Origin: Aquimixticola soesokkakensis
GTDB taxonomy: Bacteria; Pseudomonadota; Alphaproteobacteria; Rhodobacterales; Rhodobacteraceae
DNA: 64,000 nt
Assembly: GCF_900172375.1 (NCBI RefSeq)
Contig: NZ_FWFS01000002.1
Location: 236,071 to 300,070, forward strand
Direction: 5' to 3'
This document shows, piece by piece, positions 17,392-26,844 of this stretch. Position 1 is the first letter of the stretch. Each line of letters opens with the position of its first letter. The notes under the pieces are model-generated. The model searched no databases. It saw only the letters and a list, made by a program, of their open reading frames with translations, and was not told where the DNA came from. The position numbers and the translations under genes were made by a program.

Positions 17392-18189
17392 TTACGCCCC
17401 ATTCGCCTCGGATCGTTTGAACGCTTTGTGTTCGTCCTCGACCAAGCCGAATTTCCAATATCCCGAAATATAAGCGTCTTCGCGGGGAAGGTTTTTTTCC
17501 TTGAGGGCGTAAAGGCGCAGGGATCTTGCCATCGTGCTTTCGCCCGCAAAACAGGTTTGTACCCGCCCGGTTGGCCAATCCATTTCCTCGATCGCCGCGA
17601 CAATTTTTGCACCGGGGCAGGCGGGGTTATCTGAGACCAGCCAATGAATTTCCAGCCCGGCGGGCGCGTCAATATCCTGTTTGTCAGCCGCCGTTTCAAT
17701 TTCGAAAAACGCGCTTCCAACCGCATCGCGCGGCAAAGCTTCGATCGTGGCCGCGGCCATCGTCAAAGCGGACATATCCGCTGCGATGAGATAGTGATCG
17801 GCGCTAAAACTTGCGCGTTTCAGGGGGTTAGCTCCTGCAAAACCGCAAAACGATCCGGCTGTGGCATTGATCGCCCACGCCGAAGCAGGGCCGTTGTCGC
17901 CATGGTCGACGAAATCGATGTCGATTTCCCCCAGATCGGGGCGGCTGTTGCGAACGGTGTAGGTGCGCACAGCGGGCCGGTCTTTGCGCGCAATCTGCGC
18001 GGTGAAATCCGTCAGCGTTTGATCCGGCTGTGGCAGAAAGAGTTTGCAATATCCCCCAACGCCGCCATCCGAAAAAACGGACATATCCTCTGATGAAAAG
18101 GTAATTCTGACCATATTCGGCGTTAATCTGTGCACGCGGTTCACCGAGACAATATCTGGATTTTGCGCGCGACGTGCTGTTGGCTTCAT
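17392..18189 (-). CDS. Siderophore-interacting protein (FAD-dependent ferric-siderophore reductase)
   Basis: A 265-residue cytoplasmic flavoprotein of the ViuB/SIP family. An FAD-binding barrel (about 10-115) carries the flavin motif RTYTVRN, and a NAD(P)-binding SIP domain (about 120-255) includes DHYLIAADMSAL and the late CFAGESTMARSLR motif. It reduces Fe(III)-siderophore after uptake, releasing Fe(II). It is convergent with the AraC gene. ATG at 18189 follows AAGGGG; the longer frame would start with TTG at 18204. Confidence 0.9.
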   Translation of the reverse strand: MKPTARRAQNPDIVSVNRVHRLTPNMVRITFSSEDMSVFSDGGVGGYCKLFLPQPDQTLTDFTAQIARKDRPAVRTYTVRNSRPDLGEIDIDFVDHGDNGPASAWAINATAGSFCGFAGANPLKRASFSADHYLIAADMSALTMAAATIEALPRDAVGSAFFEIETAADKQDIDAPAGLEIHWLVSDNPACPGAKIVAAIEEMDWPTGRVQTCFAGESTMARSLRLYALKEKNLPREDAYISGYWKFGLVEDEHKAFKRSEANGA

Positions 18190-18476
18190 CTTGAGCCCCT
18201 TCAATTATGGGCACACACACGGCGGCTCGAAAATCGCGGCGGCGCGGTGTTGTGTTCGGTCAAATGACTTGGCGGAAAATGCACCGCACCGTCCTGCGGG
18301 TGCAAGCGGAAACAAGATGCGCATGCGCCACATCACGCGACCTTGACCTGAGCGCAATCGCACGTGCACGGCCAAGGTCCCCTGCGGGTGATCGGGCGTA
18401 GCACGCATAATTAGGATTATGATAATAATTTACAGGGCCGCGCGGGGCGTACCCTGTGGTGGCGATCTGGGCGCGC

Positions 18477-19208
18477 CTATCGTGCCAGCGAGGCGCGCAG
18501 GATGTCGCGGTATCGGCGCAAGCTGCCATCGAGGTGCAGCGTCATCGCAGCTTCGGCGGCTGCGCCATCGCCGTCCATGATGGCGCCCACGATCGCGCCA
18601 TGTTCCTGTTGCAGCGAGGGGTTGGGAACGGGTTTTTGCGCGCCGGTCGTGGCAGTTAATTCTGCACGCGGCACGATCCCATCGCGGATCAAAGTCAAAA
18701 ACTGCGGGAAACGCGTGTTTTGCGTGGCTTCGGCGATGGCAAAATGGAACTGGAAATCGCTCTCGCGCGTGCTGTCGCCGCCTTCAAGGCATCGGCCCAC
18801 CGCGTCATGCGCGCTCACTATGGCGTCAAGCTGCGCACTTGAGCGGCGCAACGCCGCCAAGCCAGCAGAGCGAATTTCAAAAGCGCTGCGCATTTCCAGC
18901 AATTCGATCGCCTCGGAAATCCGTCCGGTGTTGAGGTTGGAAAACGGGCTGCTGCCTTGGCGCACCGCGGGATCGAGAGCGAAAACCCCCGCCCCTTTGC
19001 GGGTCTCGACCAGCCCATCGGAGCGCAAAATTGCAATGGCTTCGCGAATGACCGTCCGGCTGACAGAATGCACTTGGGTTAAGGCCGCTTCACTGGGCAA
19101 GCGATCTCCCGGCTCGAAGGCTCCCGCCTCGATCTCCTGTCGCAAAGCCTCGCTCACCTGACTGACAAGCGTGCGGACCTGGGGCTTTGCGGCGGAGGTG
19201 GCGGTCAT
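18477..19208 (-). CDS. GntR/FadR-subfamily transcriptional regulator
   Basis: A 243-residue regulator with a GntR winged helix (about 12-80, including LPSEAALTQVHSVSRTVIREAI) and an FCD domain (about 95-225). It is divergent from the enolase-superfamily gene. Its probable operators share TGTATGAYA: one at 19368-19380 in the divergent promoter, another at 26845-26863 upstream of the transporter operon. Both fit the TNGTNNNACNA class consensus in whole or part. The effector is probably the sugar acid or lactone handled by this cluster. Confidence 0.9.
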   Translation of the reverse strand: MTATSAAKPQVRTLVSQVSEALRQEIEAGAFEPGDRLPSEAALTQVHSVSRTVIREAIAILRSDGLVETRKGAGVFALDPAVRQGSSPFSNLNTGRISEAIELLEMRSAFEIRSAGLAALRRSSAQLDAIVSAHDAVGRCLEGGDSTRESDFQFHFAIAEATQNTRFPQFLTLIRDGIVPRAELTATTGAQKPVPNPSLQQEHGAIVGAIMDGDGAAAEAAMTLHLDGSLRRYRDILRASLAR

Positions 19209-19367
19209 GGTCGAAGTCCTTTTTCAAGAGATGCGCGATCAAAAAATCGGCCAATACCCTAAGATAGCAGCGAAATCAGCGGTATTGAAGTCTTCTTGAG
19301 CACTCGGGCCGTCCTGAAGGGCAAAATTAATATGATAGATGTTTACAAAATGACGCCAATCGCATAA

Positions 19368-19380
19368 ATCTGTCATACAT
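19368..19380. promoter_or_regulatory. Putative GntR operator upstream of the enolase-superfamily gene
   Basis: ATCTGTCATACAT reads ATGTATGACAGAT on the other strand and contains the palindromic core TGT-ATG-ACA, which fits the TNGTNNNACNA pattern of FadR-type regulators. It lies 45 bases before the ATG at 19425. A related TTGTATGATAT occurs at the promoter of the transporter operon (26845-26863). Confidence 0.5.
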
Positions 19381-19424
19381 GTTAGGCCGCCACCGCGACA
19401 GTGCCGCCGAAAGAAGGAAGACTC

Positions 19425-20573
19425 ATGATCATCACCGACGTCAGCGTTACAGTTTTTTCCCACACGACGCGCCGGCATTCCGACACGGCAGGTCACGCCC
19501 ACCCCGGGCCTGCGCATCAAGTGCAACAAGCCATGCTGACGATCACGACCGAGAGCGGCCAGTCGGGATATTCCTTTTGTCCGCCTCAGGTGGTGCGACC
19601 CGATGTGATCGAGAAATTTGTGCGCAAAGTCCTGATCGGTCAGGATCACCGGGATCGCGAACGCCTGTGGCAGGACCTTGCCCATTGGCAGCGCGGTTCG
19701 GCGGCGCAACTGACGGACCGCACCCTGGCCGTGGTGGATTGCGCGCTGTGGGATCTTGCCGGACGGACCTTGAATCAACCTGTTTACAAGATGATAGGCG
19801 GATATCGCGATAAGGTTCTGGCCTATGGTTCGATCATGTGTGGCGATGAGATCGAAGGGGGCTTGGCAACGCCCGAGGACTACGGCCGCTTTGCGCAAAC
19901 GCTGGTCGAGCGCGGCTATAAAGGCATCAAATTACACACTTGGATGCCGCCGGTGAGCTGGGCGCCCGATGTCGCGATGGATCTGAAAGCCTGCGCTGCG
20001 GTGCGCGAAGCTGTGGGGCCGGATGTGTCGCTGATGATCGACGCCTTTCACTGGTACAGCCGCGTCGATGCGCTAAAGCTGGGGCGGGGCCTGGAAAAAC
20101 TGGGGTTTGACTGGATCGAAGAGCCGATGGATGAGCAATCCATGTCCTCCTACAAATGGCTGTCGGACAACTTGGACATTCCGGTGATCGGGCCCGAAAG
20201 CGCCGCGGGCAAACATTGGCATCGCGCCGAATGGATCAAGGCCGGCGCCTGCGATATCTTGCGCACGGGTGTGAACGATGTGGGGGGCATCACGCCTGCG
20301 ATGAAAACCATGCATCTTGCCGAGGCGTTCGGCATGGCCTGCGAGGTTCACGGAAACACGGCGATGAATTTGCATGTGGTCGCCGCCAGCAAAAATTGTC
20401 GCTGGTACGAGCGGGGGCTTTTGCATCCCTTCCTCGAGTATGACGACGGCTTTGACTACTTGAAATCCCTTTCAGATCCGATGGATGCAGAGGGGTTTGT
20501 CCATGTGCCCGACCGTCCGGGACTGGGAGAAGATATCGACTTTGACCACATCGAAAACAATCGCGTTTCGTAG
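19425..20573 (+). CDS. Mandelate racemase/muconate lactonizing enzyme family protein (acid-sugar dehydratase-like)
   Basis: A 382-residue enolase-superfamily enzyme with a capping domain (about 1-125) and a barrel (about 135-370). Visible active-site elements are K169-x-H171 (GIKLH), metal ligands D206 (MIDAFHWY), E232 (WIEEP) and E258 (GPESAAG), and a candidate base H309 (CEVHGN). Most relatives in such operons dehydrate aldonates or aldarates, some cycloisomerise lactones; the KxH arrangement is not one I can assign to a known substrate. ATG 19425 follows AAGGAAG. It is co-directional with a binding-protein gene 53 bases downstream. Confidence 0.85.
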   Translation: MIITDVSVTVFSHTTRRHSDTAGHAHPGPAHQVQQAMLTITTESGQSGYSFCPPQVVRPDVIEKFVRKVLIGQDHRDRERLWQDLAHWQRGSAAQLTDRTLAVVDCALWDLAGRTLNQPVYKMIGGYRDKVLAYGSIMCGDEIEGGLATPEDYGRFAQTLVERGYKGIKLHTWMPPVSWAPDVAMDLKACAAVREAVGPDVSLMIDAFHWYSRVDALKLGRGLEKLGFDWIEEPMDEQSMSSYKWLSDNLDIPVIGPESAAGKHWHRAEWIKAGACDILRTGVNDVGGITPAMKTMHLAEAFGMACEVHGNTAMNLHVVAASKNCRWYERGLLHPFLEYDDGFDYLKSLSDPMDAEGFVHVPDRPGLGEDIDFDHIENNRVS

Positions 20574-20626
20574 GAGGACGACGCTGTGTCGTTCGAAACG
20601 CGAGGCTACAAAACAGGGAGGACAGA

Positions 20627-22219
20627 ATGAAACATCTACTGACATCTGCGGCTTTGGGCGCCTTGGTGCTTGGCGCCCCTATGGCGCAGGCACAAACGCC
20701 TGACACGCAATTGATCGCCGCGCTCAACATGAACAACGTGCTGACAATGGACCCCGCAGCGATCACCGGTGGCGAAACCGTCCAGATTCTGAACAATGTG
20801 TATGACACATTGGTGCAGTTGAACCCGCAAACGCTGGCGCTTGAACCGCGTCTGGCCGAAAGCTGGGACATCTCCGACGATGCGATGTCGATCACCTTTC
20901 ACCTTCGGCCCGACCTGACCTTTGCCTCCGGAAACCCGCTGACGGCGCGCGATGTCGCCTATAGTTTCAAGCGGTTTATGACCCTTGGACTGGCACAGGC
21001 TTCGGCATTGATGTCGCGCGGCTTTACGGCCGAGGCGGTGGATAGCGCGTTTCAGGCCCTCGACGACCAGACCTTTGTCATGACCTTGCCGCAGCCCGAT
21101 GACCCTCGTTTGATCATGATGGTCATGGCCGAATCCGGGCGCGGTTCGATCCTCGACAGCAAACTCGTTCAGGAACATGAAGTGGATGGCGATTGGGGCC
21201 AAGCGTGGTTGACCAATAATGCCGCAGGCTCCGGCGCGTTCACCCTGGGCCAGTGGCGCTCCAACGAATATGTCATTCTGGAAAAGAACGAAAACTTCTG
21301 GAAAGACCTCCCCGCCATGGAGCGCGTTCTGATGCGCCATTTGCCCGAAAGCCAGTCCCAGCGTCTGGCGCTGGAACAGGGCGACCTCGATGTCGGCTTT
21401 TCGCTGGCGGCGGCTGATCTCAAGGCGCTTGCGGCAGATGAAGATATCACCGTCGAAACCGTGCCCTCGGCGGGCTTCTACTATCTTGCGGTATCGATGA
21501 AGGACGCGCATTTTGCCAATGCAAAGGTGCGCGAGGCCCTGCGGTATCTGATTGATTACGACGGGATCAACACCGCGATCATGCCCTATTTCGGCGTGAA
21601 ACGCCAACGCCCGATCAACTCGGATGCTTTCGCGGTTCTCCCGGATCCCGGCTATACGCTCGACGTGGAAAAGGCCAAAGCTCTCTTGGCAGAGGCAGGG
21701 TATCCCGACGGCTTTGACACCACGCTTCGTGTCATTTCCACGCAGGAATTTCTCGATAGCGCCACGGCAATTCAGAACACGTTGAAACAGGCTGGCATCA
21801 ATGCCGAAATCATCACGGGCGACGGCGGCCAGATCTATGGCGCGATGCGCGAGCGCAGTTTCGAGTTGCTTGTGGGGCGTGGTGGCGGTGGCCAACAACC
21901 GCACCCCGACAGCAACCTGCGCGCGATGGTCTACAATCCCGACAATTCCGACGAGGCAGGCCTGACCAACTACCAAGGCTGGCGCACCTCCTTCTATGAT
22001 GCTGATCTGAATGCAAATATCGAGGCGGCTCTGCTTGAAAAAGACCCCGATGTTCAAATCGCATTATATGAAGATATTCAAAACCAGATCGAAGAGGTCG
22101 TGCCGTCCATCCTGCCCTTCTCCGAGCGTGTGGTGACAGCCGCCTATCAGGATGACATTTCGGGCTTGATCGTCAACCCGTGGGTGTTGCGGTTTGAAGA
22201 TGTGACCAAGTCCCGCTAA
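20627..22219 (+). CDS. ABC transporter substrate-binding protein, family 5 (Opp/Dpp type)
   Basis: A 530-residue periplasmic protein with a signal peptide of about 23 residues (ending AQAQ). It shows the family-5 SBP pattern: LEPRLAESWDISDDAMSITF, then LTARDVAYSFKRF, and a late VPSILPFSERV segment. Such proteins bind peptides, nickel or oligosaccharides. With an acid-sugar enzyme upstream and its permeases and ATPases in the divergent operon at 23280-26799, a carbohydrate-derived ligand is more likely than a peptide. A GGGAGGA site precedes the start, and a strong terminator follows. Confidence 0.93.
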   Translation: MKHLLTSAALGALVLGAPMAQAQTPDTQLIAALNMNNVLTMDPAAITGGETVQILNNVYDTLVQLNPQTLALEPRLAESWDISDDAMSITFHLRPDLTFASGNPLTARDVAYSFKRFMTLGLAQASALMSRGFTAEAVDSAFQALDDQTFVMTLPQPDDPRLIMMVMAESGRGSILDSKLVQEHEVDGDWGQAWLTNNAAGSGAFTLGQWRSNEYVILEKNENFWKDLPAMERVLMRHLPESQSQRLALEQGDLDVGFSLAAADLKALAADEDITVETVPSAGFYYLAVSMKDAHFANAKVREALRYLIDYDGINTAIMPYFGVKRQRPINSDAFAVLPDPGYTLDVEKAKALLAEAGYPDGFDTTLRVISTQEFLDSATAIQNTLKQAGINAEIITGDGGQIYGAMRERSFELLVGRGGGGQQPHPDSNLRAMVYNPDNSDEAGLTNYQGWRTSFYDADLNANIEAALLEKDPDVQIALYEDIQNQIEEVVPSILPFSERVVTAAYQDDISGLIVNPWVLRFEDVTKSR

Positions 22220-22243
22220 GGCGGGCGGATCAAGACAGCACAG

Positions 22244-22275
22244 GGGACGCAGGCAAGGCGCTGCGTCCCTTTTTT
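22244..22275 (+). terminator. Rho-independent terminator after the family-5 binding protein
   Basis: The stem GGGACGCAG (22244-22252) pairs with CTGCGTCCC (22261-22269) across an 8-base loop and is followed by six T (22270-22275). It ends the plus-strand transcript and touches the stop codon of the convergent hydrolase gene. Confidence 0.9.
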
Positions 22276-23296
22276 ATGCGGTGAGGGAGCGGTCGAGAAA
22301 GGCAATCGCCTGTGCGATGACCGGCGCCGGACATTGATGGCCTGCCGTGTGAAACCCGCTATCGGCGCGCGCAACAGCGCCCGCATCGGCCATCGCATCG
22401 AGCGCGCCATAGGCCCGCGCGACGCTGTCTGTGGGCATGTGGCGATCCGACTGGCCAGACCTTAAAAACAGAGGGGCGCGCAAGGCCAAGGCCGCCATAT
22501 CGGGAAAATCGAGGCGTCCGGCGAGCGCAGGATGCAGCATGTAAAAGGCGGATTGCCCCGCCAAAAGCGGCGCGCCCGCGACCATCATGTCCCGTCGGCA
22601 GGCAAGCCAGCTCAAACTGACGGCGGCGCGAATGTCGCGACTGAGCGCCGAAAGCTGCCACGCGCGAAACCCACCAAAAGAAAACCCGAAGGTTCCGATG
22701 CGCGCGGCATCAATTTTGGGGTGTGCGGCCAGCCAGCGGGCGGCTTGCAGATCCTCCGCCGCGACCAGACCCGCAAGTGACCAGCCCAGCCCCAGAGCGT
22801 TCGCGGCGAGAGCTTGTTGTCCGGCATATCCGCCGCTTTGCCGCTCGCCCCAGCCCAAGGCATCCATACAGAGCACCGCAAACCCCGCCTCGACCAGGGC
22901 CTGCGCAACCGCGACCCCGTCGTAAAGCGCGCCGCGCGTATCGGCCGAGAGCGGGTCATCCCACATCTTGCGCCAGCCGATGTCAAAGCGACCGCCGTGG
23001 TCGTGCAGCAAGAGCACGGCGGGAAAGGGTCCCGCGCCCTCGGGGAGCTGCAACCGCCCCTCGGCCTGCGCGCCGCTCGCAAAGCCGAGCACGACAGCGC
23101 CTGTATCGCAGCTCCCCGTTGCGGGACCGCGACAGGGCGGCAAACTACTGCGCCACAGCGCGCGCATGCGCTCGGCCCAGTCGGCAAAGGCCTCTCTTGT
23201 CGCATCAAAGGCCAAGTCATATGACAGATTTAGCCGCCGCTGTTCCAGAAAGGGTGCAAGGGAGGGCACCGCCGCGCGCTCAGAGGGCACGTTCAT
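22274..23296 (-). CDS. Alpha/beta hydrolase (dienelactone hydrolase/acetyl-esterase-like)
   Basis: A 340-residue cytoplasmic hydrolase. The oxyanion-side motif is LLLHDHGGRFDIG, the nucleophile elbow is GFSFGG with the catalytic Ser, and a late GFHTAGHQCP offers the catalytic His. Lid content and the phrase MDALGWGER recall dienelactone hydrolase and acetylxylan-esterase-like enzymes. It is the last gene of the minus-strand transporter operon and overlaps the ATPase gene by 17 bases. It may open a lactone or remove an ester from the imported compound before the enolase-superfamily enzyme acts. ATG 23296 was preferred over TTG 23314. Confidence 0.8.
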   Translation of the reverse strand: MNVPSERAAVPSLAPFLEQRRLNLSYDLAFDATREAFADWAERMRALWRSSLPPCRGPATGSCDTGAVVLGFASGAQAEGRLQLPEGAGPFPAVLLLHDHGGRFDIGWRKMWDDPLSADTRGALYDGVAVAQALVEAGFAVLCMDALGWGERQSGGYAGQQALAANALGLGWSLAGLVAAEDLQAARWLAAHPKIDAARIGTFGFSFGGFRAWQLSALSRDIRAAVSLSWLACRRDMMVAGAPLLAGQSAFYMLHPALAGRLDFPDMAALALRAPLFLRSGQSDRHMPTDSVARAYGALDAMADAGAVARADSGFHTAGHQCPAPVIAQAIAFLDRSLTA

Positions 23297-24029
23297 AGCG
23301 CAGACTGGCCGCAATCAATTCATGTGCATAGGGGTGCCGGGCGTCGTTTCCGACAATCGCATCGCGCGGAAGGATGTCCACAATATTGCCCGCCTGCATC
23401 ACCGCAAACCGGTCGCACATATGATCCACCACCGCCAGATCGTGGCTCACCATGAGATAGGTAAAGCCTTTTTCGGCGCGCAACCGTTGCAACAAATTCA
23501 GGATTTCGGCTTGCACCGACACATCCAGCGCCGAGGTCGGCTCGTCCAGCAACAAAACCTGCGGTTCGAGGATCAAAGCGCGCGCGATGGCGACACGCTG
23601 GCGCTGTCCGCCCGACAGCTGATGCGGGTAGCGATCGAGAAAGTCGAGCGGCAGTCCCACATCCGTCATCGCCTGCGCCATCCGGTCCTCGACAGCGTCC
23701 AGTTTGTGGATGGCCAAAGGCTGGGACAACGTGCTGCGCACCGAATGGCGCGGGTGCAGCGACCCATAGGGGTCCTGAAACACCATCTGCACCGTGCGAC
23801 AACGCGTCATCACGTCCAGCGCGCGCACCGATGTGCCCCCGATGCGCGCCTCGCCACTCCAGTTGTCGAGCAGCAAGGACAGGCACCGCAAGACAGTGGA
23901 TTTGCCCGATCCGCTTTCCCCCACAAGCCCGAAACATTCGCCCGCGCCCACCTCGAGAGAGACCTCGGGCAAGACCTGGACAGAGCCAAATCGGATGCCC
24001 ATTTTGTCGATCGAAACAGATGCCGTCAC
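23280..24029 (-). CDS. Opp/Dpp-type ABC transporter ATP-binding protein (DppF-like)
   Basis: A 249-residue ATPase with Walker A GESGSGKST, signature LSGGQRQR, Walker B VLLLDEP and the H-loop MVSHD. The annotated reading frame extends upstream to GTG 24056, but GTG 24029 overlaps the preceding gene's TGA (GTGA) and follows AGGGGGGG, so I use it. It pairs with the 24026-24883 ATPase to energise the importer. It is a little shorter than many DppF proteins, which carry a C-terminal extension. Confidence 0.92.
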   Translation of the reverse strand: MTASVSIDKMGIRFGSVQVLPEVSLEVGAGECFGLVGESGSGKSTVLRCLSLLLDNWSGEARIGGTSVRALDVMTRCRTVQMVFQDPYGSLHPRHSVRSTLSQPLAIHKLDAVEDRMAQAMTDVGLPLDFLDRYPHQLSGGQRQRVAIARALILEPQVLLLDEPTSALDVSVQAEILNLLQRLRAEKGFTYLMVSHDLAVVDHMCDRFAVMQAGNIVDILPRDAIVGNDARHPYAHELIAASLRYERAL

Positions 24030-24883
24030 GATACAGCCCCCCCTGCCGTTTTCCACTCACTTTGCCGTTCCAGTACTGGCAAGGGTTGCCGCGTGCCCCC
24101 GATCCGCGGCTGGGCGGCAAGCAGCCCGCGCGTGTAGGGATGCGTCGCGCGATCAAGGTCTTTCGCGGCCAGTTCTTCGACAACTTGACCGGCATACATG
24201 ATCAGCACGCGGTCACAAAAATTGCGCACCAGATTGAGGTCGTGGCTGATGGTGATCAAGCCGATGCCCTTGTCGCGCACCAAACCGTCCAGAATATTCA
24301 ACACATTCAAGCGCACCGTCACATCCAGCGCCGATGTCGGTTCGTCCGCGATGACCAGATCGGGATCGGTGAGCAACATCATCGCAATCATGATCCGTTG
24401 CCCCATGCCGCCCGACACCTCATGCGGGTAAAGATCGTAAACCCGTTCGGGGTCGCGGATTTGTACGGCCTCAAGCATGGCCACGCTTTTTGCCCGCGCG
24501 ACCGCTTTCGAACAGCGAAAATGGGTGCGATAGGCCTCTGCGACCTGCGCGCCAACGCGCTGGATCGGGTTGAGCGAAAATTTCGGGTCCTGCAGGATCA
24601 TCGTCATCCGCCGGCCCCGCACCGCAAGCATCTGCCGCTCCGAGGCGGTCGAGAGGTCGATCTCCTCGAACTGCATCTGCTCCGCCGTCACCTGCGCGCG
24701 CGGCAACAACCGCAGGATGGCGCGCCCGACGGTCGACTTGCCGGACCCGCTTTCGCCCACGATTCCAAGCCGTTCGCGCCCCAAGCTCAGGGACAGGTTG
24801 CGCACGGCGGGCTCTGCGTTTGCGCCGTAGCGCACGGACAGGTTCTTGACGGTGAGGATGGGATTTGTTTGCGCCATGACCAT
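24026..24883 (-). CDS. Opp/Dpp-type ABC transporter ATP-binding protein (DppD-like)
   Basis: A 285-residue ATPase with Walker A GESGSGKST (about 42-50), signature VSGGMGQR (an SGGM variant common in DppD proteins), Walker B LVIADEP and an H-loop in TISHD. The C-terminal oligopeptide extension contains HPYTRGLLAAQPRIGG. Its ATG overlaps the TAA of the upstream permease (TAATG), so the operon is translationally coupled. Confidence 0.94.
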   Translation of the reverse strand: MVMAQTNPILTVKNLSVRYGANAEPAVRNLSLSLGRERLGIVGESGSGKSTVGRAILRLLPRAQVTAEQMQFEEIDLSTASERQMLAVRGRRMTMILQDPKFSLNPIQRVGAQVAEAYRTHFRCSKAVARAKSVAMLEAVQIRDPERVYDLYPHEVSGGMGQRIMIAMMLLTDPDLVIADEPTSALDVTVRLNVLNILDGLVRDKGIGLITISHDLNLVRNFCDRVLIMYAGQVVEELAAKDLDRATHPYTRGLLAAQPRIGGTRQPLPVLERQSEWKTAGGAVS

Positions 24884-25782
24884 TACCTTTTGTTCATTTG
24901 TTTGGGGTCAAGCGCGTCGCGCAGACCATCCCCGAGCAGGTTGAAGGCCAAAGAGACGCTCAGGATCGCCAGCCCGGGAAAGGTGACAAGCCACCAGCTG
25001 TCGATCATATGCCGCCGTCCCGTTGCAATCATCGCGCCCCATTCGGGCAAGGGCGGCTGCGCGCCCAACCCCAAAAACCCCAAACCCGCGGCCGTCAGAA
25101 TGACAGTGGCCATGTTCAACGTCAGCCGGATCAGCACCGAGGGCAGGCACATCGGCACGATGGAATGCCAGATGATGCGGCTTGGGCTTGCCCCTTGTAG
25201 ACGGGCCGCGGCGATGTAATCCGCCGCGCGCAATGTGAGGGTTTCTGCACGCGCAAGCCGCGCAATCGGGGGCCATGCCGTCAGCGAAATCGCGATGATG
25301 GCGTTGTTGAGGCTTGGTCCCAAAGCGGCCACAAAGGCGAGCGAAAGGATCAGCGAGGGGAAGGATAAAAAGATATCCGTGACACGCATCAGGATCGTGT
25401 CCACCCGTCCACCGTAAAATCCCGCCACGCTCCCCACAAAAAGACCCACAGGTCCGACAACGATTGTCACCAGAAAAACGATGGTCAGCGTGATCCGCGC
25501 CCCGAAGACCAAGCGCGAAAAGATGTCGCGGCCCAATTCATCGGTTCCGAAATAATGGGCGCGGCTCGGTGCGGCCAAAGCGTTTCCAAGATCCTGAAGA
25601 TAGGGATCATGGGAGGCGATGAGAGGGGCAAAGAGGGCGGTCAGCGCCAAAGCGGCCAGCACCGTCAACCCGAAGGCCGAAGGGGGGCTGTGCAACAGGA
25701 AGCGCAGGATATTCATGCCCGCGCGCAGCCACTGTGCGTGCGGTTTTTTGCGAGGCTGCGAAGCGGTATTGGTAAGGGTCAT
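24883..25782 (-). CDS. Opp/Dpp-type ABC transporter permease (DppC-like)
   Basis: A 299-residue inner-membrane protein with a cytoplasmic N-terminus, a first span at about residues 37-57 and the DppC-type motif FGTDELGRDIFSRLVFGAR. The EAA-like loop ARLQGASPSRIIWHSIVP lies near residues 190-207. It is co-transcribed with the DppB-like permease 12 bases upstream and the two ATPases downstream. Confidence 0.94.
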   Translation of the reverse strand: MTLTNTASQPRKKPHAQWLRAGMNILRFLLHSPPSAFGLTVLAALALTALFAPLIASHDPYLQDLGNALAAPSRAHYFGTDELGRDIFSRLVFGARITLTIVFLVTIVVGPVGLFVGSVAGFYGGRVDTILMRVTDIFLSFPSLILSLAFVAALGPSLNNAIIAISLTAWPPIARLARAETLTLRAADYIAAARLQGASPSRIIWHSIVPMCLPSVLIRLTLNMATVILTAAGLGFLGLGAQPPLPEWGAMIATGRRHMIDSWWLVTFPGLAILSVSLAFNLLGDGLRDALDPKQMNKR

Positions 25783-25794
25783 GAAGAGCTCCGG

Positions 25795-26799
25795 TTAGCG
25801 GGTGCGCGGGTCGAAAACGCGGTAAAGAAGGTCCGAAATCAGGTTGAGACCGATGAAAATGACGCCCACCACGAGCACGCAGGTCATCACCGCATTCATG
25901 TCGCCAATAAGAAGGTTCGACGTCAGATACTGTCCGAATCCGGGCCAGGCAAAAACCGTCTCGATCAACACGGCCCCCTCCAGAAGCGAGCCGTAGGCGA
26001 GGGCGACAATGGTCACCAGTTGCACGCGGATATTGGCAAAGGCGTGACGCCAGATGGTTTGGTGGTTGCTAAGACCCTTGACGCGGGCGGTGGTCACATA
26101 TTCCTGCCCAAGCTGGTCAAGCATGAAGCTGCGCGTCATGCGCGTGATATAGGCCGCCGAGGAATATCCCAGCAGGCTTGCAGGCAGGATCACGTGGTTC
26201 AGCGCGGAGCGAAACACCTCCCAGTTTCCCGAAATGGCGCTGTCAATCAGCAGAAAACCTGTGCGTTCGGGGACAAGGCCGATGTAGAACTGGCTCATAC
26301 GTCCCGAGCCGCCCACCCATCCCAGACCGGCATAAAAGAGCAACAGCCCGATCATGCCCGTCCAGAAAATCGGCATGCTATGCCCCAGAAGGGAGACAAC
26401 GCGGATCAGATGGTCGATCCAGCTGTCCTTGTTCACCGCGGCCGCCACGCCCAGGCCGATCCCCAGACTGGCGCCCAGAATGATGGCAAAGGTTGCCAGT
26501 TCGATGGTGGCGGGCAAGACCCGTTTGATGTCTTCGAGCACCGGCTGCCCCGTGCGGATCGACGTGCCGAAATCAAAATGCAATACATCCCACAGATAGT
26601 AGAAAAATTGCGTCCAGACGGGGCGGTCCAGCCCGAGTTGGCGATACACAGTGTCATAGACCTCGCGTGTCGCATCCTCCCCGACCATGGCGCGCACCGG
26701 ATCGACGGGCATGATCCGACCGATGACAAAGGTCAAAACCAAAAGTCCAAACAAGGTGACCAGAACACCGGCCACCTGTCCCACGATTGCACGCCGCAT
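25795..26799 (-). CDS. Opp/Dpp-type ABC transporter permease (DppB-like)
   Basis: A 334-residue inner-membrane protein. The first span (about 9-29) is followed by VIGRIMPVDPVRAMVGEDA, typical of DppB, and the transport loop TTARVKGLSNHQTIWRHAFAN comes later. I place the start at ATG 26799, where GGAGG lies 7 bases upstream; the frame is open for 26 more codons but lacks a ribosome site there. It is the first gene of the operon running down to 22274. Confidence 0.93.
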   Translation of the reverse strand: MRRAIVGQVAGVLVTLFGLLVLTFVIGRIMPVDPVRAMVGEDATREVYDTVYRQLGLDRPVWTQFFYYLWDVLHFDFGTSIRTGQPVLEDIKRVLPATIELATFAIILGASLGIGLGVAAAVNKDSWIDHLIRVVSLLGHSMPIFWTGMIGLLLFYAGLGWVGGSGRMSQFYIGLVPERTGFLLIDSAISGNWEVFRSALNHVILPASLLGYSSAAYITRMTRSFMLDQLGQEYVTTARVKGLSNHQTIWRHAFANIRVQLVTIVALAYGSLLEGAVLIETVFAWPGFGQYLTSNLLIGDMNAVMTCVLVVGVIFIGLNLISDLLYRVFDPRTR

Positions 26800-26844
26800 A
26801 ATTTTCCTCCCACTGCGCCCAGACCGTGTGCGCGCTGCAAAACG

